Shown: one piece after another, positions 8,300-15,886 of the stretch
Numbering within the stretch: position 1 is the stretch's first letter
Layout: the number at the start of each line of letters is the position of its first letter
Origin: Pavlovales sp. CCMP2436
Lineage: Eukaryota; Haptophyta; Pavlovophyceae; Pavlovales
DNA: 16,463 bases
Reading direction: 5' to 3'
Assembly (NCBI GenBank): GCA_026770615.1
Contig: MU631621.1
Coordinates: 126,978 to 143,440, forward strand
Notes under the pieces: generated by a model
The model's input: the letters and a program-made list of their open reading frames with translations, nothing else
What the model was told of the DNA's origin: nothing
Database searches by the model: none
Program-made: the position numbers and the translations under genes

Positions 8300-9246
8300 C
8301 GAACCACGTGATGATGATGATGAACATATAAAGGGGGCTCAGCAGTGCTTGAATATGTATTATTTGTGATGTATTTTAGGTGGACTTTACATTCGCCATG
8401 CTCGACTTGAACGGCGACGGCAACATCGACGCCCACGAGGTCAAGACGCTGCTGATGCACGCGGGTGAGAAGCTCCGCGAGTCAGAAGCGGACGACCTTG
8501 TCTGCATCCTGAGCGTGGGCATGGCATCGATTACGATCGACACCTTCCGAGTGGGCATGGACATGATTTTCAAAGCGCGACCAAGCACGCTCCTTTCGCA
8601 GGCGCACACGTCCAGGGGCACACTAGAGGCGCGCAAGAGCATCCAGCTGCGCCGCGGCAATTTCCAGGATGCACTTGCGCAACAGGTGTGCAATTCAGTC
8701 TTTTCGGAGAGCAGATGCATATCCGAGTCGGACAGACGATCGTCAAATCCCGCACCCTTCTCATCCGCAGTACTTCGGCACACCCAGCCTATCTCGCACA
8801 ATTCGGTGCCAGACTGCGTTAGGGTGGCCGGCAAAGAAGCGGGCAACATGCTGGAGAGGTTGGCGAGGCTTGCAATGGCGCAGTCGCAAGCCTCGCACGT
8901 CATGCCGGATGTCGGGCCAGCGGACTGTCTGTCTGCGCATGCGAGCGAGCAGCGCAGCATACCGCTGTCCGTTCTCTCGCCGGTTCGTGTTAGGCAAGCC
9001 GACAACGAGGCGCGCGAAGGGAGCGAGTGCGAACGCCGCGAGCACAAAGGCTGGGCGCCGCCCGAAACGAAGCCAAACCCGCCCTCATCGTTGGAGAAGC
9101 ACAACCGCCAATTGTCGCCCGGTCCCATGTCCTGTGATCGGTTCCCGCGCTCATATGATTGGGCGCCGCCCAAAAGCGCCAAAACTATGCTGCCAGCAAT
9201 CTCCGGCGTCGAAGGTGATACTTTATCGGCCCCGGCGCTCATATGA
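7224..9246 (+). CDS. Calmodulin-like EF-hand calcium-binding protein, four exons
   Basis: Proposed exons: 7224-7621, 7808-7959, 8049-8236 (or to 8242) and 8380-9246, giving about 534 residues. All junctions are GT-AG and keep phase. The donor at 7960 and acceptor at 8048 join G to AC to create the first residue of an EF loop. The start is ATG in GCCATGA. Residues 1-132 are Ser/Pro/Arg-rich and unrecognised. EF-hand 1 loop is 184-195 (DTDGSGTLSTQE), EF-hand 2 is 220-231 (DQDRSGVMDWEE), EF-hand 3 is about 255-266 (DLNGDGNIDAHE); each has acidic position 1 and Glu 12. A fourth, near SVGMASITIDTF, lacks the ligands. The roughly 240-residue tail is low-complexity with WAPP repeats. No kinase or membrane segment is seen, so the likely role is calcium sensing with unknown partners. 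Exon 1 could instead end at 7601 with acceptor 7811. Confidence 0.8.
8263..8293 (+). repeat. 31-base T-run inside an intron
   Basis: 31 consecutive T within the third intron of the EF-hand gene (8237 or 8243 to 8379), about 85 bases before the acceptor TATTTTAG. It is followed by a short GATGATGATGATG run (8309-8321). It could be the A-tail of a small retroposed insert on the minus strand, or simple slippage. Confidence 0.9.
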
Positions 9247-9263
9247 ATGGGTGCAGCCCAAGA
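9148..9263 (+). repeat. 88-bp-period repeat at the EF-hand gene 3' end
   Basis: CGCTCATATGATTGGGCGCC at 9148-9167 recurs as CGCTCATATGAATGGGTGCA at 9236-9255. The second copy contains the gene's TGA stop. The period is not a multiple of three, so the copies are read in different frames: RSYDWAPPK in the gene frame, and RSYEWVQPK in the +1 frame. A related TGGGCGCCGCCC lies near 9050. Confidence 0.75.
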
Positions 9264-9514
9264 TCACGTCCTAAAGGGCAGCGCGCGTGCGATTGATCCA
9301 CGCCACCTCGAGGCAGGGCGAGTAACCATAACGCGCCAGGCCTTGGGAAGCAGACTTCTATATATATTTCGTGAGAAGCTTTATTTTAGTTTTGAGATTA
9401 ATATGAGCATTACGCTATTTAGAAAGGTGCACGTTTTGAGAATATAAATAAGTCGCGAGGCTTTCACTATTTTTATGATAATTGGTAAATTACCTCAACG
9501 TGTTCGTCAATTAA
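9247..9514. other. AT-rich region downstream of the EF-hand gene
   Basis: No ORF of note and no recognisable RNA. Presumably the 3' untranslated region and intergenic DNA. Confidence 0.4.
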
Positions 9515-9565
9515 CGTCTAAATCCCTATTATTGGCCATATTTGTACATATCGGGTCCTAGTTGT
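9515..9565. repeat. Left arm of a distant inverted repeat
   Basis: CGTCTAAATCCCTATTA (9515-9531) is the exact reverse complement of 13560-13576. A second block, ATATCGGGTCCTAGTTG (9549-9565), matches the reverse complement of the sequence near 13510-13527 at 15 of 17 bases, in the same order and orientation. See the right arm at 13507-13576. Confidence 0.65.
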
Positions 9566-9590
9566 GCTACATTGAAAAGTCGGGGGAAGG

Positions 9591-9672
9591 CGCTTGCTGG
9601 CCTGGGGATAGCTATGGGTGTTGTGGAGATGTCCTTAGAAGCCTATGGTCGTCGGGGAAACCCCCGGCCAGC
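9591..9672 (+). other. Possible structured RNA or DNA hairpin
   Basis: GCTGGCC-T-GGGG (9596-9607) can pair with CCCCC-GGCCAGC (9661-9672). A small inner hairpin, CGGGG-AAA-CCCC, overlaps the 3' strand and would compete. A second GC-rich foldable stretch lies at about 9815-9870 (GGGGGTG with CACCCCC). No known RNA family was recognised. Confidence 0.3.
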
Positions 9673-10471
9673 CGCTACAAGTGATGTCAAATGCTTAAGA
9701 GACGTAAATATAACTTAAACGGGACCTATTATTGGCGCCACCTGAGTCCTGACACCAGAACGGCAGGAGCTCCCATCCGAGGGTCTGGAGGCCCCCAGAG
9801 CAGGCAGGCGGCGAAAGGGGGTGTGGAGGCACTCCCTCCCGTCACCCCCTCGGTGGGGGCCACGCCTTGTCGAACGTGATGAAGGTTGTTGTGTTCACGA
9901 AAAACCTCACGTGGATGAAGTTAATAGTTAATTAATTTTATGCAACTTTAATTAATTTGGCATTTTATACAAATATTTAGTTACTGCGCGCTTAGCGAAG
10001 GGATGCAGCTGTGCGACTTTTCATTGGCCTCTTGAGACCCTACATTCCAAGGTTCAGGCCGGGAGAACGAAATATGGACACATCGCAGCCGCCGAGGACA
10101 TGCCGGCACCTCCTCACCCGCGCATATTGCGTTAATCCAAACACCCACTGGAAGTCAACCAGACTCACCCACCACCCATGGAACCGGACCAGACACAACG
10201 GTCGATCGTGGAACAGAAGCGGACTCGCACGACGCGGCTCCCCACAGACAACATCGGAACGACCGCAACCAGAGCCCCACAACACCGTGTTCTGCGCTCA
10301 TCCATGCGGCCCAAAGCAGCGACACAGACCCTCACACCCCAGCAGCCAGCAAAGGCGCGCCAAAAGCACAGGAAGAGAGAGGGACAATGCCCCGAAGCCA
10401 CACCGGCATAGCCGCGCCACAAGCGCAAAAGGGAAGAACAATGCCCCGAAAACACACCCCAACATATTGAG
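9673..10471. other. Intergenic, no gene recognised
   Basis: Holds GC-rich foldable sequence to about 9870, an AT-rich stretch (9910-9985) and then a C/A-rich low-complexity tract (10080-10470). The long ORF there (10011-10535) is Pro/His/Arg/Thr-rich without a recognisable domain. It leads straight into repeat copy B, as the similar low-complexity tract at 110-295 leads into copy A. It is probably part of the repeat rather than a gene. Confidence 0.5.
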
Positions 10472-10850
10472 CCCGAGGCCCACCCTCCTGAGGGGGTGGG
10501 GTAGACCAGCACTACAACAAGCCTCTACCGTGTAATTTCTGCCCCTCGTGGGCAAGAATCACATTGTGAGATGCAGGCTGTCGGAGGATATTAGTCTCTG
10601 TATTATGTGCTACAGGTGCGGCATGTGCGTAGGCGAGCTGCATTTTGAGACGAGCGAGAAGCAGCAGCGGCCGGTCAGCGCGCGCCAGTCGGAGAGTCGT
10701 CGATTGTCGTGTGTCTCATCAGCCTCAGTGGTGGGGACGATATCCGTGTGCTCTGTTAAGGTTCCATGACCCGAGTGTTCTCACAACGCTTGGGCCATGT
10801 GGAGACCTGTAAGGGGACGGACGTATTTTTAGATATTTACACACACACGG
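10472..10850 (+). repeat. Dispersed repeat family, copy B (plus orientation)
   Basis: The best-preserved copy in plus orientation. It begins with CCCGAGGCCCACCC (10472-10485), then a TGCCCCTCGTGGGCA hairpin (about 10540-10554), TTGTGAGATGC, GCTACAGGTGCGGCAT, GGCGAGCTGCATTTTGAGAC, GAGAGTCGTCGATTGTCGTG, ATATCCGTGTGCTCTG, CCGAGTGTTCT, GTGGAGACCTGT, GACGGACGTATTT and ATTTACACAC near 10836-10847. The order matches copies A, C and D. No coding potential or Pol III promoter box was recognised. Confidence 0.85.
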
Positions 10851-10958
10851 CGACCATGAGGCCGCATACGGCGACCATGTGGCCGCATCCTATTTGATAG
10901 GATCTAATACGCTTCAGCTCAGGGGCGGGACCGACTGTCCTTGCCGTCGGCGCACTGC

Positions 10959-12519
10959 TCACAACTCCTCGGTCCCCCGCCGCATCGCGATTGCAATCAG
11001 AGCCGCCCACTCCCGCGCAGCGAGCGTTGTATCCAAATCGGCGCTGCACAGACCCGCCGCCTTGACGTCGAAATTCGCGCGGAGCGCGCCGAGCTCGGCA
11101 TCGCCCAGCGGCTGGCCCAGCAGTGCGACCTCCTCCGCAACCGTCGCATTCCAGACGCGCGCTGAAGCTGAGACGGACATGCACCAAATCCGAATCGCGA
11201 GCTCGGGGCGGCTGTGCACGTTGAGCGCCTCAAGCGCCGCGACGGCGCGAATGCTATCGAGCTGCTGCAGGCCTGACTTTGCGGCAGCGGCGTATACGAG
11301 GTCGTACAGGGGCGCCAAGCCCCAGGGACGCACGTTCTTTTTGACGAAGCGGGCAGTGATAGATTTGTGCGAGGCACTCTTCATGCCTCCCGAGCGGAGC
11401 ATCGCGCAGGTGCTGGAGGCGCGCAGGTGCTCGCAGATGAAGGCGGTCAGCAGCGAGGTCTCGTTGTGGATGTGCAGCTTGTGTAGATCGAGCACCGATG
11501 CCTCGGCGCCGACTGCGGCGTAGGCTTCGCTCACGGCGATCGTCTGCATGTACTTGATCTCGGCGTGGGGGTCGCTTCGGACGATCCTGTCGACAATGGG
11601 CTGGTAGGTGTTCACATTACGGATGGGCCTGCATTGTGCAGTCGGGCAGGGGGACACAGCAGCCAGGGCTGTCACGGTAAGTCAAGGGGAACTATGCCTT
11701 TTCTGGTCAACACCACCGGCCCGAGGCACGTGTCACGCGCACCTGTGACTCGCCATGAACTGCTCACTGTGCTCCGACTGCGGCTTCTCGGACACGCGCC
11801 GATGTATTAGCACAACCCCCACCGTCGTGTAGCCCACTTCCTTGAGCGCCATGACGAGGAGCTTGCTTCTCTCTGGGAGCCGGAAAATGGAGCTGAAGTT
11901 CTCGGAGGCCAAGGGCAGGGACCTGCCCTGCGCGAACGCGTCGCGAGCAAACCGCAGGAGGCACAACCAGGACTCCTGTACGGCAGGAAAATCCGACACG
12001 AGCGCGGCGATGATATTCGCGTGCAACTTCGCGCCTCTGAAATGCCCAGGCACCTGATGAGGTCGGAAGTTGAGGAGTGAGTGACGCGCACAGGTAGCAA
12101 GGCCAAGCGAGCGAGAGATCATGAAGAGCGGGAGGCATCGCACCTTTGTGGGGATCGCAAAGTTGTCCTTAAGCTCAAGGAGCTTGCAAACGCCATGCCG
12201 GTCGCTCAGCACGGCGTTTTCAAGTGTCGACGAGCCTTGCGAGAGTAGGGGTTAAGCACAGAAGGGAGTCGCGTCAGGGGGTGTAGTAGGAATGAAGCGT
12301 AGTAGCGCTCCCTTTCTCTCTCCACCGCACTGCTCGCTGCGGTAGCGCCGTGTCGGCCGAGCCGTGTGCCGTGGTCCCCGGGCGGAGAGTTGAAAGAAGT
12401 ACAGGAAGACGGCGCACACCTGTTTTGTGCGGGCCGGCGTAGATGACCACCTCGAGCGGTGGAGCGGGCACGACATGGGCCACGCTCTAGCAAAACAGTA
12501 GCACTTGCATCCACGCCAT
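10959..12519 (-). CDS. Sulfotransferase-like protein, three exons, with in-frame TAG
   Basis: Exons on the minus strand: 12519-12420, 12235-11743 and 11628-10959; introns of 184 and 114 bp are GT-AG and keep phase. The product is 420 residues if the TAG at codon 11 is counted. Residues 24-39 read VVIYAGPHKTGSSTLE, the P-loop that binds the 5'-phosphosulfate of PAPS; the first intron splits its Gly34 codon. Further on, LASENFSSI and VGVVLIHRR fit the pre-3'-PAPS segment and the 3'-phosphate-binding strand of algal sulfotransferase-like proteins. NETSLLTAFICEHLRASSTC and the end LCSADLDTTLAAREWAALIA fit their C-terminal region. The N-terminus MAWMQVLLFC-stop-SVAHV looks like a signal peptide interrupted by TAG at 12489-12487, so the protein would act in the secretory pathway if expressed. 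The TAG may be a real nonsense mutation, a reading error, or hidden by another 5' exon spliced at CTAG. Substrate unknown. Confidence 0.75.
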
Positions 12520-12655
12520 GAGGGCGGCAGAGGCTGGATGCGGGCTGGCAGGGGCTTATGTGGCGCGGAGGTGTGGGCGCACGCTCGCAGGACGGGCGCA
12601 CTGAATCCGAGAGTGAATTAAAAAAGACTAAATATAACTAACGCGGTTTATTTTT
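12520..12655. other. Upstream of the sulfotransferase-like gene
   Basis: Short intergenic segment with no named promoter element. ACTAAATATAACTAACGCGG (12628-12647) resembles sequence at about 9703-9722, suggesting another diffuse repeat. Confidence 0.35.
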
Positions 12656-12949
12656 TAGAAGCTAACGTCTTTTATGAAAAAAACACTTAAAAAGGGCCAA
12701 AAATTCATCGCAAGCGAAGGGGGTCTGCCGGCTGGGCGCCTCCAGCGGAGCTGATGACGTCCCTCCTCCCCCCCTCGGGACGTCAATTTCAACATTTCTG
12801 GACGCAAACTAGAAACTAACTTTTTTTACGCAAAAAACGCTTAAAAAGGGCCAACAAAAATCCTCGCAAGCGAAGGGGGCCTGCCGGCCGGGCACCTCCG
12901 GCGGAGCTGAGGACGTCACTCCTCGTCCTTTCAACATTTCTGAACGCGG
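12656..12949. repeat. Tandem duplication, about 154-bp unit
   Basis: Copy 1 (12656-12809) and copy 2 (12810-about 12949) start with TAGAARCTAAC and share CTTAAAAAGGGCCAA, TCGCAAGCGAAGGGGG, CTGCCGGC, the small hairpin CTCC-RGC-GGAG, GACGTC and TTTCAACATTTCTGRACGC. Copy 1 has a perfect 9-bp hairpin (TGACGTCCC 12755-12763 with GGGACGTCA 12777-12785). Copy 2 has a shorter one (AGGACG 12910-12915 with CGTCCT 12924-12929). No ORF is present. Confidence 0.85.
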
Positions 12950-13029
12950 AGTGTCGAAGCCAGATAATTTTCTAGATGCCCTTCCTCAAGCTAAACCCTA
13001 AGAAAGCTGGGAATCCATCCGAGTGAGAA

Positions 13030-13485
13030 CCAGTTTCTTAAGTTTTCTTAGGACTCTAGTGGTAGTGAGGCCCAATTTCTTAATTGCTGATCTGGCTCTG
13101 GCTGATCGGCAGTGAGGCTAACTTTCTTAAGTCCACTCGTCTATTGTTTCTTAATTGCTCAAAGTGTTATGTTAGCCGTACGTCCGACTCCAGGTAATGC
13201 CCCACTTACGTTATTATGAAGTAAGGACCAAAGACAGGGACAGAGCGATGGCTAGGCCTATGGACAAGAGGGGCAAGGCTTGGACAAGGATTTAGGGACT
13301 AAGTACTCTACCCGGCAAGACCGCCGGCCCCTACAAATCCCCTATTTTAAAGATAAGAAACCAGCCAAAAATCAAGGTTTGTATATATATTTTATCGTTC
13401 TGATTTCTTAAGGTACTGTACCTCGCTATTTGAGGCCCAGCTTCTTCACTCTCTCCCAACAACGTTTTGGCCCAGTTTCTTTAGG
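13030..13485. repeat. Array of a GAGGCCCARTTTCTTAA-like motif
   Basis: Irregularly spaced degenerate copies occur at about 13030-13042, 13067-13085, 13114-13131, 13144-13157, 13404-13412, 13431-13446 and 13468-13483, plus one on the opposite strand at 13355-13366 (AAGAAACCAGCC). TTTCTTAATTGCT occurs twice (13076-13088, 13147-13159). The same motif, inverted, sits just inside the arms of the MITE-like element at 6768-6931, so these may be subterminal repeats of a related transposon. Confidence 0.6.
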
Positions 13486-13498
13486 GGAGTACTCCCCT
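13483..13498. repeat. 16-bp perfect palindrome
   Basis: AGGGGAGTACTCCCCT is its own reverse complement. It lies between the motif array and the right arm of the distant inverted repeat. Confidence 0.9.
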
Positions 13499-13506
13499 GG
13501 TCTCTT

Positions 13507-13576
13507 ACCACTCAGCTGGGACCCGATATTTATTTCCGAAATCGTACCGTAATACTCACTAATAGGGATTTAGACG
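13507..13576. repeat. Right arm of a distant inverted repeat
   Basis: TAATAGGGATTTAGACG (13560-13576) is the exact inverse of 9515-9531. CAGCTGGGACCCGATATT (13513-13530) is the inverse of the second block at about 9548-9565 with two differences. The arms enclose about 4.06 kb containing repeat copy B, the sulfotransferase-like gene, the 154-bp duplication and the motif array. Sequences outside the arms do not match, so no target-site duplication is evident. Confidence 0.65.
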
Positions 13577-13792
13577 GTGTATAGTTATATATATAGCGGC
13601 TCAGCATGGTTCAACAGGTGTTGTTCACTCACTGACTTGGTCGACGTCAGACGTTAGTCCTGGCAGCAGGGATGGTGGTGGTAGAGGTGAGGTATAGTTA
13701 CTAACTACAAAAATTAACTAAAACAAATCGAGAGGAATATAAAGAAATATTACGTGTTCGTTCCAAGGCATGACGGCTGGTCCGGCAATGAT
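13577..13792. other. Downstream region of the ice-binding gene
   Basis: AT-rich sequence after the minus-strand stop codon. No gene or clear poly(A) signal was recognised. Confidence 0.4.
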
Positions 13793-14562
13793 TTAGCCCG
13801 TCACGGGCTTCGTGATGGTCGTCGAATCGAGAGTGACGGCCGTCTGAGCGAAAACCTGGCCGTTGAGCGTGGATCCGGTCTTGAAGCTGGCGAAGGTCTT
13901 CACGAGGAAGATGCCCTCGAGGACCGAGGTGGTGCCAGCCTCGATGGATCCGGCCACCTGCCATACGATGCTCTCGGCCACGGCACCACCCTCGAGGATG
14001 ATCTTCGCGCCACTGCCCGCTTTGACGATGCCGGTAGTCTGGAAGATGAAAACGTCGGTTGGGCTGCCCGAGATGGTGAAGTCGGTGTCGAACAGGATGT
14101 CGGTGCCCCACGTGTAAACGCCCGGCGTGAAGGTCGTGCCGCCAATTAGGCCCGCCTTGACGTCAGCGTACTTTTGCTCGTCCGTCTCGGTAGATGTCGT
14201 GCGGCCAGCCGCGTTGGTGTAGGCCGTCTCCATGTCCGAGATCGCCGTCGTCATCTCCGAGGGCGTGGGCGACGTGTAGTCCGAGGCGTAGACCTTTCCC
14301 GTGACCTGCCACGCCGTGGAGTACGTGTCGGAAGAATGCTTGACCAGGCTAAAGCCCGTGATGGCAGCAGCGGAGATGGGGGACACGCCGAGTCGCCGGT
14401 GACGGCCGAGGGGGGGACGGTCGAGATGCCGGCCTTGCTCAAGATGGCGTAATCGCCCGCGGTGCCCAACTCGACGGCGTGGTTGTCGTGAACGCCGTCG
14501 TTTAGGCGGCGAAGGCTGATGGGGGCGGCGAGTGCCGTCGCGATCATGAAGGCGAGCATCAT
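13793..14562 (-). CDS. Ice-binding protein, DUF3494 family, with a one-base frameshift
   Basis: The 5' frame starts with ATG at 14562 and a signal peptide (MMLAFMIATALAA, cleavage likely before PIS). It continues VELGTAGDYAILSKAGISTV and ..SAVTGD, the usual opening of the DUF3494 domain. After Asp57 the family-typical sequence GVSPISAAAITGF continues in the next frame. One base appears lost at the 14392/14391 junction. The second frame carries the rest: TPGVYTWGTDILFDTDFTIS, SGSPTDVFIFQ, GAKIILEGGAVAESIVWQVAG, and the ending FAQTAVTLDSTTITKP before TAG at 13793. Total length (about 256 codons) is normal for a single-domain secreted family member, and no intron is needed. Known family members form a discontinuous beta-solenoid that binds ice and limits recrystallisation outside the cell; they are scattered among bacteria, fungi, diatoms and haptophytes, largely by horizontal transfer. 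Whether this copy is a pseudogene or carries a sequencing error cannot be told here. Confidence 0.93.
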
Positions 14563-15011
14563 GATGGTTGGAGGAGTTGGGCTGGGCGGCGGGCTTTGGA
14601 AGCTTTGGTGGACGGTGGGCGGTGTCTTAAACTTGAAACTTGACCAAGACTTCCAAGACGGTATGAAATTGCAATGTGGAGACCTACGTTAATCAATTAG
14701 TAAATGAATCCTTAAAATTGCCCACATATAATTTATGAAGAACGCTCTGGCGGTCCACTAAAGCTCTCTTTCGGACCAAAAAGAGCCTTTTAAGCAACTA
14801 AACTAGCCCCCCCCCCAGGTTCGCTTGTAGGGCCAAGTGAAGCAGTGCCACGGTTTAGCAAACAGTCAAACAAATGAACGAACGCATTCGTTTGCTAGCT
14901 CCAACCCTCTCTGTTGGCCGTTCGTTTTTGTGGTTGATTTAGAATGAATTTTAAATGTACCCATTCAAAATGGTTAAAAACCGGTTATAAGCAGCAAAAA
15001 GCTGGGTGTCC
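14563..15011. other. Upstream of the ice-binding gene; no further gene seen
   Basis: This is the putative promoter side of the ice-binding gene. I see no convincing TATA box. A C-run lies at 14808-14817 and an imperfect palindrome AACGAACG-CATTCGTTTG near 14877-14894. No ORF of interest. Confidence 0.4.
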
Positions 15012-15205
15012 GCTGCTTGATGGCAGGTTCGGCTTCGTGGCGAGGTTGACCGTTTGTTTTCCTGATTGTTTGCAAGAATACGTGGGGACGGTATCCGTGT
15101 GCTCTGCAAATGTCCCTTGATTGATCCGAGTATTTCTTAACGCGTGGGTCCAGTGGAGACCTGTCAGGTGACGGACGTTAACTTACATATTTACGCACTA
15201 CGCCA
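15012..15205 (+). repeat. Dispersed repeat family, copy C (plus orientation, 5'-truncated)
   Basis: Clear family similarity begins at GTGGGGACGGTATCCGTGTG (15082-15101) and continues through CTCTGCAAATGTCC, GATCCGAGT, AACGCGTGGGTCC, GTGGAGACCTGTCA, GACGGACGT and ATATTTACGCAC. Similarity upstream (15012-15080) is weak. It is closest to copies B and D. Confidence 0.75.
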
Positions 15206-15290
15206 GCCCCAGGCAAACGAACGCGAAGGTTGGTCATATACGCAGGCTCCGCGCGGCTAATAAGCGAGTTCATTTTTTCTTAAGGTCTGA

Positions 15291-15476
15291 TCAAAGCCTT
15301 ACACTGGGCAATTCTGGAAATTTAAGTTCTACAGTCACCCCCCGATCGGATTTTTTTAAGTTGGGTAATTCCCCTACTGTTTCATTGAACGTTGGCCGCC
15401 GCGTAGAGGTTGAGACCCCCTCCTCCAAGCCCGCTTCATCACGGACATCGCCTCCAGTAAAAAAATCTAAAGACAT
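15291..15476 (-). CDS. Small ORF of unknown function, atypical codon use
   Basis: 61 codons from ATG (15476) to TGA. The frame is open nine codons further upstream. The protein is compact and not low-complexity (MSLDFFTGGDVRDEAGLEEG at the start, ..FNETVGELPNLKKSDRGVTV.. later). Third positions are much richer in A/T than in the EF-hand, sulfotransferase or ice-binding genes, which suggests a different origin such as a transposon, virus or organelle fragment. I do not recognise a family, and it may be a piece of a longer broken ORF. Confidence 0.3.
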   Translation of the reverse strand: MSLDFFTGGDVRDEAGLEEGVSTSTRRPTFNETVGELPNLKKSDRGVTVELKFPELPSVRL

Positions 15477-15627
15477 GTCCGCCTCTTGCCTAGGAGCCCA
15501 GCGTGTTTTGTATCAGCAAGAGACAATAACGTTTTAGGAATAAGAAAAGGTGCCTGATTTGAAACAGGAACAGGTTTATCTCGGATTGGCAAAGTACCCG
15601 TTAATATCTTACTGTATTATCTTACAT

Positions 15628-15677
15628 CAGATGAGCACGCCCGAGCCCTTAGAGTTGGAGAGGGCGACTCGCGGTCC
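15628..15677 (+). repeat. GC-rich dispersed repeat, copy 1 of 3
   Basis: CAGATGAGCACGCCCGAGCC followed by an AGGGCGACTCGCGG segment. Related copies are at 15841-15878 and 16304-16345. Confidence 0.65.
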
Positions 15678-15840
15678 GCGGACTGCCACCGGAGGCCGGA
15701 GGGTCAGACCTGTAATGCTATTGAGATAATAACCTGCAAGAATGAAGATCCGATTTTGCCTCCACTAATATAAAAAAAATGCAAGCACAGCGGCTGACTC
15801 TTAACTTGGATCTGATTTGCAAACCCGTGAGCTGAAAATT

Positions 15841-15878
15841 AGACGAGCACGCCCGACCCTTGGGAGGGCTTTGCGGGC
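15841..15878 (+). repeat. GC-rich dispersed repeat, copy 2 of 3
   Basis: AGACGAGCACGCCCGACCCT, then TGGGAGGGCTTTGCGGGC. Upstream words (CTTAACTTG, TCTGAT) also resemble those upstream of copy 3, so the repeat unit may extend about 60 bp to the left. Confidence 0.7.
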
Positions 15879-15886
15879 TACTCATG

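Noticed and set aside
8376..9242. A 288-codon minus-strand ORF exactly opposite the last EF-hand exon
   Set aside because: It mirrors the sense exon, a common result of GC-rich codon use. The sense strand carries EF-hand motifs and clean splice sites, and the antisense protein shows no domain.
10011..10535. A 174-codon plus-strand ORF
   Set aside because: Low-complexity Pro/His/Arg/Thr-rich translation running into repeat copy B, with no domain. The similar tract before copy A argues for repeat sequence.
12206..12601. A 131-codon minus-strand ORF over the 5' part of the sulfotransferase-like gene
   Set aside because: It is in a different frame from the P-loop exon and runs through its intron; the translation is Arg/Ser/Pro-rich and has no domain.
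13701..14111. ORFs on other frames over the ice-binding gene, including plus-strand 13754-14149
   Set aside because: Shadows of the DUF3494 frame; their translations are low-complexity and have no family features.
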